Shown here: piece by piece, positions 52,485 to 60,007 of the stretch
How positions within the stretch are numbered: the stretch's first letter is position 1
Layout: every line of letters begins with the position of its first letter
The notes under the pieces: generated by a model
Seen by the model: the letters and a program-made list of their open reading frames with translations, nothing else
What the model was told of the DNA's origin: nothing
The model's database searches: none
Made by a program: the position numbers and the translations under genes
NCBI RefSeq assembly: GCF_900115685.1
Contig: NZ_FOXJ01000001.1
Coordinates: 1,707,796-1,771,795, forward strand
Origin: Variovorax sp. 770b2
GTDB taxonomy: Bacteria; Pseudomonadota; Gammaproteobacteria; Burkholderiales; Burkholderiaceae_C
Length of the DNA stretch: 64,000 nt
Reading direction: 5' to 3'

Positions 52485-53675
52485 ATGCCAATCGCTCTAC
52501 TTTCCCTCACCGCCGGTGCCTTCGGGATCGGCACCACCGAGTTCGTCATCATGGGCCTGCTGATGCAGGTGTCGACGGACCTTCATGTCTCCATCACGAT
52601 GGCCGGCCTCCTGATCTCGGGCTATGCGCTCGGCGTCGCGGTCGGCGCGCCCGTGCTCACCATCGCGACGCGCAAGCTGCCGCGCAAGACCGTGCTGCTC
52701 GCGCTGATGGCGATCTTCACGCTGGGCAACCTGGCCTGCGCGCTCGCCCCCAACTACGAAATGCTGATGGCAGCGCGCGTGGTCACCTCGCTGGCGCACG
52801 GCACCTTCTTCGGCGTCGGCTCGGTGGTGGCCACCGGGCTCGTCGCGCCCGAGCGCCGCGCCTCGGCCATCGCGATCATGTTCACCGGCCTCACCGCTGC
52901 CACGCTGCTGGGCGTGCCGGCCGGCGCGTGGCTGGGCCTGCAGTTCGGCTGGCGCTCGGCGTTCTGGGCGGTCACGCTGATCGGCGTGCTGGCCCTCGTG
53001 GTGCTCGCGGTGTTCGTGCCCCGCGTCAAGGGCGAGGCCAAGCCCGCGCCGCTGCGCGAAGAACTGGCCGTGCTGGCCCGCCCGCAGGTGCTGCTGGGCC
53101 TGGCGATGACGGTGCTCGGCTTTGCCGGCGTGTTCGTGGTGTTCACCTACATCCAGCCGCTGCTGACGCAGATCACCGGGCTGTCGGAATCGGCCGTGTC
53201 GCCGATCCTGCTGGTGTTCGGCGGAGGCCTGGCGGTGGGCAACATCCTCGGCGGCAAGCTGGCAGACCGCGCGCCGATGGCCGCCGTGCTCGGCACGCTG
53301 GTGGCGCTGGCCGTGGTGCTCGGCGCGATGCAGTTCACCATCGGCACGCCGTTCACCGCGGTGGTCTTCGTCGGCCTCTTGGGCGTGGCCTCGTTCGCCA
53401 CCGTGGCGCCGATGCAGCTGCGGGTGCTGGAGAAGGCCTCGGGTGCCGGCCAGAACCTGGCGTCGAGCCTCAACATCGCGGCCTTCAACCTGGGCAACGC
53501 GCTGGGCGCGTGGGTCGGCGGCGTGGTGATCGACCACGGCCCGGGCCTGCGCGCGCTGGGCTGGGTGGCCGCGCTGCTCACGCTCGTGGGCCTGGCGATC
53601 GCGCTCTGGAGCCGCTCGCTCGAGCGGCGCGACACCGGCCGCCCCGTGGCCGATTGCGCCTCGGCGCAGGCCTGA
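52485..53675 (+). CDS. DHA1-family MFS exporter (AraJ/YdhP-like)
   Basis: 396 residues, 12 helices. The start P-I-A-L-L-S-L-T-A-G-A-F-G-I-G-T-T-E-F-V-I-M-G and G-Y-A-L-G-V-A-V-G-A-P are typical of AraJ/YdhP/PbuE-like exporters. The divergent LysR is its likely regulator. Convergent with the dienelactone-hydrolase gene (9 bp between stops). Confidence 0.9.
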   Translation: MPIALLSLTAGAFGIGTTEFVIMGLLMQVSTDLHVSITMAGLLISGYALGVAVGAPVLTIATRKLPRKTVLLALMAIFTLGNLACALAPNYEMLMAARVVTSLAHGTFFGVGSVVATGLVAPERRASAIAIMFTGLTAATLLGVPAGAWLGLQFGWRSAFWAVTLIGVLALVVLAVFVPRVKGEAKPAPLREELAVLARPQVLLGLAMTVLGFAGVFVVFTYIQPLLTQITGLSESAVSPILLVFGGGLAVGNILGGKLADRAPMAAVLGTLVALAVVLGAMQFTIGTPFTAVVFVGLLGVASFATVAPMQLRVLEKASGAGQNLASSLNIAAFNLGNALGAWVGGVVIDHGPGLRALGWVAALLTLVGLAIALWSRSLERRDTGRPVADCASAQA

Positions 53676-53684
53676 TTCCCTCGG

Positions 53685-54512
53685 CTACTTCGAGGCCAGC
53701 CGGCGCGCGAAGAAAGAAAGGATCTCGTCGCGCGCCGCGATCGTCGGCTGGCCCGCCTCGTCGATGAGGTGGGCCGTCACCACGCTGTGCGGGCTCGCGA
53801 CCACCTGCGCGAAGAACGAAGGCAGCGACTCCTGGTTGGCCGCGCTGTCGGGCAGCACCCGCGCAACGAAGCGGGTGCCGAGCGCTTCGGCGTAGGCGGC
53901 GAAGCGCTGCGCGGTGCAGAACTTGTCGCCCTCGAAGCGATAGGCCATGACGGTCAGGTCTTCGCGGTCCAGGCGCTGCTTCACCGCGGAGATTTCCTCC
54001 GGCGAGATCTCGATGCCGGCCGGGTTGTCCAGCGGCAATGCCGGCTGCGACAGCACCGGCGCCACCACCGAAGGCTCCAGCATCATCGTGAGCGCGAAGT
54101 TGCCTGTGAAGCACATGCCGATGGCACCGACGCCCGGTCCGCCGCATTCCCCGTGCGCCAACCGCGCGAGCGCGCGCAGCCATTGCGTCACCGGGCTGGA
54201 CTTGTTGCCCGCGAAGGCACGGAACTCGGCACTCACGCAGGCATGCTGGAACACGGCCTTGCCCTCCTCTGCATCCGCCACCGCACCATCGCGGCCGAAC
54301 AGCGAGGGCATGTACACGGTGAACCCCGCATCGCGCACCCAGCGGGCGAAGCGCGCAACGTGCGGGCTGATGCCGGGCATCTCGGTCATGACGATCACCG
54401 CCGGACCGGCGCCCGCGACGTAGACCTTCTTCATGGCGTCTTCCAGGGTGATCTCGCGGCGCTCGAAGTCTTCGAGCGGATCGGTTTCGTTCAGGTTGCG
54501 GGTCGTCGGCAT
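53685..54512 (-). CDS. Dienelactone hydrolase-family protein
   Basis: 275 residues. alpha/beta-hydrolase with nucleophile motif G-M-C-F-T-G (Cys as in dienelactone hydrolases), preceded by V-G-A-I. The typical oxyanion segment M-T-E-M-P-G-I-S-P-H and C-terminal His (V-V-T-A-H-L-I-D-E) complete the triad region. Substrate probably an ester or lactone; no chlorocatechol genes are present. Divergent from the GlxA-like AraC regulator across 102 bp, a likely target. Confidence 0.87.
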   Translation of the reverse strand: MPTTRNLNETDPLEDFERREITLEDAMKKVYVAGAGPAVIVMTEMPGISPHVARFARWVRDAGFTVYMPSLFGRDGAVADAEEGKAVFQHACVSAEFRAFAGNKSSPVTQWLRALARLAHGECGGPGVGAIGMCFTGNFALTMMLEPSVVAPVLSQPALPLDNPAGIEISPEEISAVKQRLDREDLTVMAYRFEGDKFCTAQRFAAYAEALGTRFVARVLPDSAANQESLPSFFAQVVASPHSVVTAHLIDEAGQPTIAARDEILSFFARRLASK

Positions 54513-54614
54513 CGTGGCTCCTGCAGGTCTTCAGGTGGATCGGAGCGGCCATTACACGTGGCCAGGCGCTAGACTGACAGTGTCCATTTAGACGTTTATC
54601 AGGCGTTTCCAGCC

Positions 54615-55595
54615 ATGCGCGATTTCACCGTCCTCGTGCTCCCCAGGGCCTTTGCCACCAGCGTCTCGATCACGCTGGACGTGCTGGAGGCCGCGGCCGG
54701 GTTGGCACCTGCATTGAAGATGCCCCGGCCGACATGGCGCGTGGTGTCGCCCGACGGCGGCTTCGTGCCGCTCAGCAGCGGCCTGCACATCGAGACCACC
54801 GCGATCCCCGGCCGCCCACGCGCCGACGCCTCCACATGGATCGTCCCGGGCCTCGGCGTGGACCGCCCCGCGGACCTGGCCGAGCGTCTGGCCGACGACT
54901 GCGCCACCCGCGCCATCGCCGCCGTGCGCCGCCACGCCGCGCGCGGCGGCGCAGTGGCCGCCTCATGTTCGGCCGTCTTTCTCTTGCAGGCGGCCGGTGT
55001 GCTGCAGGAGCGGCGCGCCACCACCACCTGGTGGCTCGCGCCGGAACTGCGGCGCATCGAACCTCGCTGCAACGTCGATGCGGACCGCATGGTCTGCGCC
55101 GATGGACCGGTCAGCACGGCCGGCGCCGCGTTCGCCCAGTCGGACCTCATGCTCCACCTGCTGCGCACGCGCTTCGGCGCACCGCTGGCCGACGCCGTCG
55201 GCAAGGTGCTGTTGATCGACGGGCGCGAGGCCCAGGCGCCATTCGTCGTGCCGTCGATGATGTCCAACGGCAGCGAACTGATCCGGCGGCTCACGCAGCG
55301 CATCGAATCGTCGCTGCCGCGCCCGCCGAGCGTCGCGCTCCTCGCCGACGAGTTCGCGATGTCGCAGCGCACGCTGGCCCGCCATGTGCGCGCCGCAACG
55401 GGCCTCGGCCCGCTGGCGCTGGTGCAGAGCGTTCGCTTGTCCCGGGCGCGGATGCTGATCGAGACGAGCCGGATGACGATCGACCAGGTTGCGGCGCAGG
55501 TCGGCTACGAAGACGCGACGGCTTTGAGACGCCTCATGCGGAAGGCTGCGGGCGCCACGCCGAGCAAGTTCCGCATGAATCTGCAGGCGGCCTAG
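54615..55595 (+). CDS. GlxA-like AraC-family regulator with DJ-1/PfpI domain
   Basis: 326 residues. N-terminal DJ-1/PfpI-like domain (V-L-V-L-P-R-A-F-A-T-S-V, Ala-Ser-Cys-Ser nucleophile-elbow-like position near 117) and C-terminal AraC double helix-turn-helix (S-Q-R-T-L-A-R-H-V-R-A-A-T-G, Q-V-G-Y-E-D-A-T-A-L-R-R-L-M-R). This is the GlxA/FtrA architecture. Divergent from the dienelactone-hydrolase gene, which it may control. Confidence 0.9.
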   Translation: MRDFTVLVLPRAFATSVSITLDVLEAAAGLAPALKMPRPTWRVVSPDGGFVPLSSGLHIETTAIPGRPRADASTWIVPGLGVDRPADLAERLADDCATRAIAAVRRHAARGGAVAASCSAVFLLQAAGVLQERRATTTWWLAPELRRIEPRCNVDADRMVCADGPVSTAGAAFAQSDLMLHLLRTRFGAPLADAVGKVLLIDGREAQAPFVVPSMMSNGSELIRRLTQRIESSLPRPPSVALLADEFAMSQRTLARHVRAATGLGPLALVQSVRLSRARMLIETSRMTIDQVAAQVGYEDATALRRLMRKAAGATPSKFRMNLQAA

Positions 55596-55632
55596 ATTCG
55601 GGTCGCTTTCGTTCTGGAAGAATCCGGGTCCC

Positions 55633-56142
55633 ATGACAAACATGCCCATCGCCATACGGCCCGCGCGCGCGGCCGACGCGCACGCCCTCGCCGCCTTGTC
55701 GATCCAGGTCTGGCTCACCACCTACACCGAAGGCGTGAGCGACCTGTTCGCGCGCTATGTGCTCTCGGAGTTCACGCCCGAAAAATTCCTGGCGCTGCTG
55801 GAAGCAAGCGATGTTTCGCTGCGCGTTGCCGAGGTGGATGAACGTCTCGCCGGCTATGCGCTTGTGCGCTCCGGCGTGCCGCAGCCATTGGTGCCTGAAT
55901 CGGACTCGGAGCTCTGCACGCTGTATGTGCAGGAGCCGTTCACGCGGTGCGGCGTGGGGTCCGCATTGCTGCGGGCGGCACGCGCGAGCTACGACGGCCT
56001 GTGGCTCCTGGTCAACGTGCAGAACCTGCGCGCATGCCGCTTCTATGAAAAGCATGGGTTCGTGATTCGCGGGAGCACCGACTTCGTCCTCGGCGAAGGC
56101 AGGCACAGGAATCACGTGCTCGCGACGCCGCTCCGCGACTAG
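55633..56142 (+). CDS. GNAT-family N-acetyltransferase
   Basis: 169 residues. GNAT motifs L-C-T-L-Y-V-Q, R-C-G-V-G-S-A-L-L (acetyl-CoA loop), L-V-N-V-Q-N-L-R-A-C-R-F-Y-E-K-H-G-F. Substrate unknown. Convergent with the thioesterase gene, stops overlapping by 4 bp. Confidence 0.9.
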   Translation: MTNMPIAIRPARAADAHALAALSIQVWLTTYTEGVSDLFARYVLSEFTPEKFLALLEASDVSLRVAEVDERLAGYALVRSGVPQPLVPESDSELCTLYVQEPFTRCGVGSALLRAARASYDGLWLLVNVQNLRACRFYEKHGFVIRGSTDFVLGEGRHRNHVLATPLRD

Positions 56143-56549
56143 CGGGGCTGGATCATCCGCGCGCTCGCCGTCGACCGCGCCACCATCCGCCCTTGCGTAT
56201 CGCTCAGATGCGCTTCGAGGAACGAGATGGTCTTGCCGAGCTGCACGACCCGGCCCTCTCCGTACAAGAGCCCCGGAGAAGCGGCCGCCAGAAACGACAC
56301 GTTGAGATCGATCGTTGCCGAGAACGCGCCTGCGCCGTTCATGAGCCACAGCGCCGGGCCCATCGTGTCGTCGAGCACCGCGCCCAGGATGCCGCCTTGC
56401 ACCGAGCCTGCGGGATTCAAGAAGTCGCCGGTCGCGACGAAGCTCATGCGGACCCAGCCCTTCGCCGTATCGAACCCGATGATGCGTTGGCCGAACAACC
56501 GCGCAGTCGCGGAACTGGGAAAACGCTGCATCAACGGGTCGGGCGTCAT
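56139..56549 (-). CDS. PaaI-family hotdog thioesterase
   Basis: 136 residues from ATG at 56549 (a GTG one codon upstream is possible). Hotdog-fold motif N-P-A-G-S-V-Q-G-G-I-L-G-A-V-L-D-D-T-M-G, with the catalytic-type Asp, and a strand I-D-L-N-V-S-F-L. Such thioesterases hydrolyse acyl-CoA; the substrate here is unknown. Small single gene. Confidence 0.88.
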   Translation of the reverse strand: MTPDPLMQRFPSSATARLFGQRIIGFDTAKGWVRMSFVATGDFLNPAGSVQGGILGAVLDDTMGPALWLMNGAGAFSATIDLNVSFLAAASPGLLYGEGRVVQLGKTISFLEAHLSDTQGRMVARSTASARMIQPR

Positions 56550-56649
56550 CACGATCCTTCGCTCCGCAAGGCGGGTCGAAAAATCTTAGGCGGCGGCTCC
56601 TGACAGCGTGGTGTCAGGAGCGGGAGGCGGCGCCCCGGGCTATCGCCCG

Positions 56650-57636
56650 CTACATCTCGCTGAGCACGCCGAAGTCGCTGTCGCCCTGTTGCACCGCGTT
56701 CACCAGCTGCACCCGGTTGCGTGCGGCGAAGCGGCGGCGAAGTTGCCGCATGTGGTAGTCCACCGTGTGCGACGACAGGTCCAGCCGGTTGGCAATTTCC
56801 TTGTCGCTGCGGCCCTGCAGGAGGTGCTGCAGGATGTACTGCTGCGTCGTCGATATTTCGATGCGCGCCCCACCCGTTTCGCTCGCCATGCGCGAATGGC
56901 GCGACAGGTATTCGTGCAGGCTCAGGCCGAGCGTCAATGCCTGTCCGACGACCTCGTCGGTGATCCAGCGGCGCCCCGGCTCGCTCGATTGCAGGCTGAT
57001 GACGGTGTACTGGTTCACGTGCGTGGGCGAAGCCAGCCGGAACATCAGCCCGCTGCGGATGCCGCTCGCGTGCAGGTCGTCGACGAAGCGCTGCCGCCGT
57101 CCCGCCGCATCCTCGGTTGCCGTGGTGGCGGCCGTGGACAGGGGCGACGACTCGATCTGCTCGACGTCCCAGACCAGCGGCAGGCTGGAGGCCGGCACGC
57201 CCTGCTGGCGCAGGTCCATCTCGTAGAGGCGGTGCGAGAAGTAGCGCTGCACCCATTCGGGGTTGGCGTAGGCGGTGAAGAAGCTCAGCGGCCACCAGCG
57301 TCCGCGCAGGTAGGTGATCGTTCCGTAGCCGAGCCAGTCGAAGCCCAGGGCGTTGAGCATGCCCTGGATGAGGTAGCGGCGCTCCTCCTGGCTGCCGGCG
57401 TCCAGCAGGCCGCCGACGATGCCGGGCACGCCTTCGGCGTGGCGGTCCGCCGAGGGCGGCAGGTACAGCTGCTCTTCGGCATAGAGCTGCGGAAACGGGC
57501 CGCCGGCCGACAGCTCGGCCGTGTCCGCATCGGCATCGCCGGGCGGCGCCGCCGCATCGAGCTCCGGCGTGTCGAGGTCCGGCGCTCCCGACAGCGATGC
57601 CGCTGCCGCGCGTTGCAACAAGGTAGCAAGAATCAT
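56650..57636 (-). CDS. LuxR-family regulator with autoinducer-binding domain (solo)
   Basis: 328 residues. After a low-complexity Ala/Asp-rich N-terminus (1-45) comes an autoinducer-binding domain with Y-A-N-P-E-W-V-Q-R-Y-F, Y-E-M-D and P-L-V-W-D, matching the Trp, Tyr, Asp and Trp of TraR-type ligand pockets; the Pro after the Asp is absent. The C-terminal helix-turn-helix is D-K-E-I-A-N-R-L-D-L-S-S-H-T-V-D-Y-H-M-R. No luxI lies in the window, so it is a LuxR solo. It is a paralogue of 58848-59843. Confidence 0.9.
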   Translation of the reverse strand: MILATLLQRAAAASLSGAPDLDTPELDAAAPPGDADADTAELSAGGPFPQLYAEEQLYLPPSADRHAEGVPGIVGGLLDAGSQEERRYLIQGMLNALGFDWLGYGTITYLRGRWWPLSFFTAYANPEWVQRYFSHRLYEMDLRQQGVPASSLPLVWDVEQIESSPLSTAATTATEDAAGRRQRFVDDLHASGIRSGLMFRLASPTHVNQYTVISLQSSEPGRRWITDEVVGQALTLGLSLHEYLSRHSRMASETGGARIEISTTQQYILQHLLQGRSDKEIANRLDLSSHTVDYHMRQLRRRFAARNRVQLVNAVQQGDSDFGVLSEM

Positions 57637-57811
57637 GAGGTGCCTGTTGGAGATGCCGCAGGCATCGTCGGCCGACGCTGCAGGCTGGGAGCCAAAGTAC
57701 CAAAGGGCGCGGTTGTCGCCTTGTAAATTCTTAGCCTCGGGCGCGCATTCGCACCCCCGATGCAGTCGAAGGTGGCCCGTGGCAGCGCACCCCGCGCCGC
57801 AACTGAATACC

Positions 57812-57830
57812 TTCGCATGACCGATGCGAA
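57812..57830. promoter_or_regulatory. Palindrome TTCGCAT-N5-ATGCGAA between luxR and araC genes
   Basis: Perfect 7-bp arms with 5-bp spacer, 107 bp upstream of the AraC-family ATG in the 301-bp divergent gap 57637-57937. The gap holds no supportable gene. The dyad could be an operator for the LuxR or AraC protein next to it; this is inferred from position only. Confidence 0.45.
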
Positions 57831-57937
57831 TTGGTCATCAATCCATGCGATATCGGGCGCTTCACAGAAAGCGAAGGCGCTGGCATGCTGGTTGCTCCCG
57901 TCAGCACAACAACAACATCCGAGGAGTCCCGCCTTCG

Positions 57938-58816
57938 ATGGAAATCCTGGCTGCTTCCCGCTATTGGCGAGACGCCGACCTCACAGGTCTCCAGTTCACC
58001 GCCAACCGCCTGCTGCATCGCGAGATCCGGCCGCACCGGCACGTCGGCTACACGCTCTCGGTGTCCGACACCGAGCTGCACGTGCGCACCGGCAACCGCG
58101 TGACGGTCGTGCCGCCGGGCACGCTGCTGCGCATCGCGCCGCAGGTCTGGCATTCGGTGCAGGCGCGCAGCGCGCCGTGGCGCGAAGACGCCATGTATTG
58201 CAGCTCCGCCGTCGCCCGCTGCATCAGCGCTGCGAACGAAGGCGCGCCCGCGGCCCGCGCGCAGGACGATGCGGGCGTCTCGATCTTTCTGGACAGCCCG
58301 GCGGCCTTTGAATTCCTCGAATGCCACCGGCTGCTGCACGAATCCGCGAGCACCGGCAACGAAGAGGACATCGCGGCCGGCCGCGCCCTGCTGCGCCAGC
58401 GCCTGGCGCAATGGATTCCATTGCAGGCCCCGCCCCCGCGCGTCGTCGACAGCGGCGACGACCGCATGAACCGGCTCTACGAACTGATCGCCTCGGGTTT
58501 CCACCAACGCATGACGCTGGACAGCCTCGCCGGCGCGGTGGGCCTGCACCCGGTGCATGTGCAGCGGCGCTTCCGCGGCGCACTCGGGTTCACGCCGCAC
58601 GAGATGCTGGTGGGCCACCGCATCGAGTACGCGCGCGACCTCATCGCGGGCGGCGCCAGCGTCACCTACGCGGCGCATGCGGCCGGCTTCACCGACCAGA
58701 GCCACCTGCACAAGACCTTCATGAGCACCTACGCGGTGCTGCCGGGCGACTACCGCAAGCTGTCGGCGCTCGATGCGCTGCAGCCGGCCTCGGCGCGCAA
58801 CGGCATCGTGGGCTGA
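57938..58816 (+). CDS. AraC-family transcriptional regulator
   Basis: 292 residues. N-terminal AraC-ligand (cupin) domain with E-I-R-P-H-R-H-V-G-Y-T-L-S and V-V-P-P-G-T-L-L-R-I-A-P, then two helix-turn-helix motifs (D-S-L-A-G-A-V-G-L-H-P-V-H-V-Q-R-R-F, Y-A-A-H-A-A-G-F-T-D-Q-S-H-L-H-K-T-F). Start at 57938 is supported by GAGGAG 11 nt upstream; the longer frame adds a basic tail with no homology. Flanked on both sides by LuxR paralogues. Confidence 0.9.
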   Translation: MEILAASRYWRDADLTGLQFTANRLLHREIRPHRHVGYTLSVSDTELHVRTGNRVTVVPPGTLLRIAPQVWHSVQARSAPWREDAMYCSSAVARCISAANEGAPAARAQDDAGVSIFLDSPAAFEFLECHRLLHESASTGNEEDIAAGRALLRQRLAQWIPLQAPPPRVVDSGDDRMNRLYELIASGFHQRMTLDSLAGAVGLHPVHVQRRFRGALGFTPHEMLVGHRIEYARDLIAGGASVTYAAHAAGFTDQSHLHKTFMSTYAVLPGDYRKLSALDALQPASARNGIVG

Positions 58817-58847
58817 CCGCGGCATCGCAACAGACTGCCCGGGGCTG

Positions 58848-59843
58848 CTAAGGCTGCCAGTCGGCCGCCGCGCTTACCAGCTGCACCCGGTTGCGCACGT
58901 CGAAGCGGCGGCGCAACTGGCGCATGTGGTAGTCCACCGCATGGGCCGAGAGGCCGAGCGCGTGGGCGATCTCCTTGTCGCCGAGGCCGCGCAGCAGGGC
59001 TTCCAGGATCGACTGCTGCGTGGCCGACATCGGCGACTTCGCATGCAGCACCTCGCCCTGGTCCAGCGCCGCGGCCGCCTTCTGCACGTGGCGCGACACG
59101 TGCTCGTGCAGGCTCAGCCCGAGCATGAGCGCGCGCCCCACCACGCTGTCGGCGATCCAGCGGCGCCCCGGCGTCTGCGAGAGCAGGCTGATGAGGGTGT
59201 ACTCGTTCATCAGGCCCGGCGTGGCCAGGCGAAAGAAGATGCCGCTGCGGATGCCGCAGGCTTCCAGGTCGGTGCGCAGCATGCGTTGGCGCTGCGCGAT
59301 GCCCTCGCCCTCCTCGGCTTCGGCGCGCATCGGTTGCCTGCAGTGCGACTGCTCGATCGACTCCAGGTCCCACAGCAGCGGAAGGCCCGAGACCGGCGCG
59401 TCGTGCAGGCGCGTGTCGATCTGGTGGTGGCGCTGCGAGAAATAGCGGCGCGTCCAGCTCTCGCACGCGTAGCTCGTGAGAAAGCTCAGCGGGCGCATGC
59501 ACCCCCGGTTGTCCTCGGCCGTTCCGTAGCCCAGCCATTCGAAACCGATGGCGCGCAGTTGCGCCTTCATGAGCGCCTGGCGCGCCGCGTGGTCGGGCGC
59601 CTCGGTCAGCGCGGCGACCAGTCCGGTGGCGCGCCGCTCGCGGTGCGCCGTGGCCGGCAGCGACGGCCGGTCGTCCGCATAGAAGAGCGGCGGCACGCCG
59701 CGCGCATCGTCGCCGGGCGGACGCAATGCGGGGCTGCCGCTGCCCGCGGCCCGCTGCGGCGCGGGGCCGCGCCGTGCGAACAATGAAGGAGGAATCGTGG
59801 CCGACGGCGCAGGGCCGATGAGGGTCGCGTGGGCATTCATCAT
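58848..59843 (-). CDS. LuxR-family regulator with autoinducer-binding domain (solo)
   Basis: 331 residues. Architecture as in 56650-57636: Pro/Ala-rich N-terminus, autoinducer-binding domain with E-S-W-T-R-R-Y-F, H-Q-I-D and P-L-L-W-D, and a LuxR helix-turn-helix D-K-E-I-A-H-A-L-G-L-S-A-H-A-V-D-Y-H-M-R-Q-L-R-R. Pairwise similarity to the first solo extends through the whole ligand and DNA-binding parts, including H-M-R-Q-L-R-R-R-F. No luxI nearby. Start chosen at the M-M-N-A-H-A pair. Confidence 0.88.
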   Translation of the reverse strand: MMNAHATLIGPAPSATIPPSLFARRGPAPQRAAGSGSPALRPPGDDARGVPPLFYADDRPSLPATAHRERRATGLVAALTEAPDHAARQALMKAQLRAIGFEWLGYGTAEDNRGCMRPLSFLTSYACESWTRRYFSQRHHQIDTRLHDAPVSGLPLLWDLESIEQSHCRQPMRAEAEEGEGIAQRQRMLRTDLEACGIRSGIFFRLATPGLMNEYTLISLLSQTPGRRWIADSVVGRALMLGLSLHEHVSRHVQKAAAALDQGEVLHAKSPMSATQQSILEALLRGLGDKEIAHALGLSAHAVDYHMRQLRRRFDVRNRVQLVSAAADWQP

Positions 59844-59937
59844 CGGGCCCAGTCTAGGAGCGGCCGCACGGGCGCACCAATGGCAATTGCGGTATGCGCC
59901 ATAACGCAAATGCATGGCCTGTCCGGGGAGATCAGCC

Positions 59938-59975
59938 AAAAAAAAATGCAGCACCGGCCTCGGCCAGTGCTGCAT
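59938..59975 (-). terminator. Rho-independent terminator of the large 3'-end gene
   Basis: On the minus strand: ATGCAGCAC, inner GGCC-TC-GGCC with one A-C mismatch, GTGCTGCAT, followed by eight or nine T. The 9-bp outer stem is perfect and lies about 32 bp after the stop of the 60008 gene. It is the clearest intrinsic terminator in the window. Confidence 0.9.
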
Positions 59976-60007
59976 CTCCGAGGCCCGCCGGCGCGGGCCC
60001 GCCGCGC

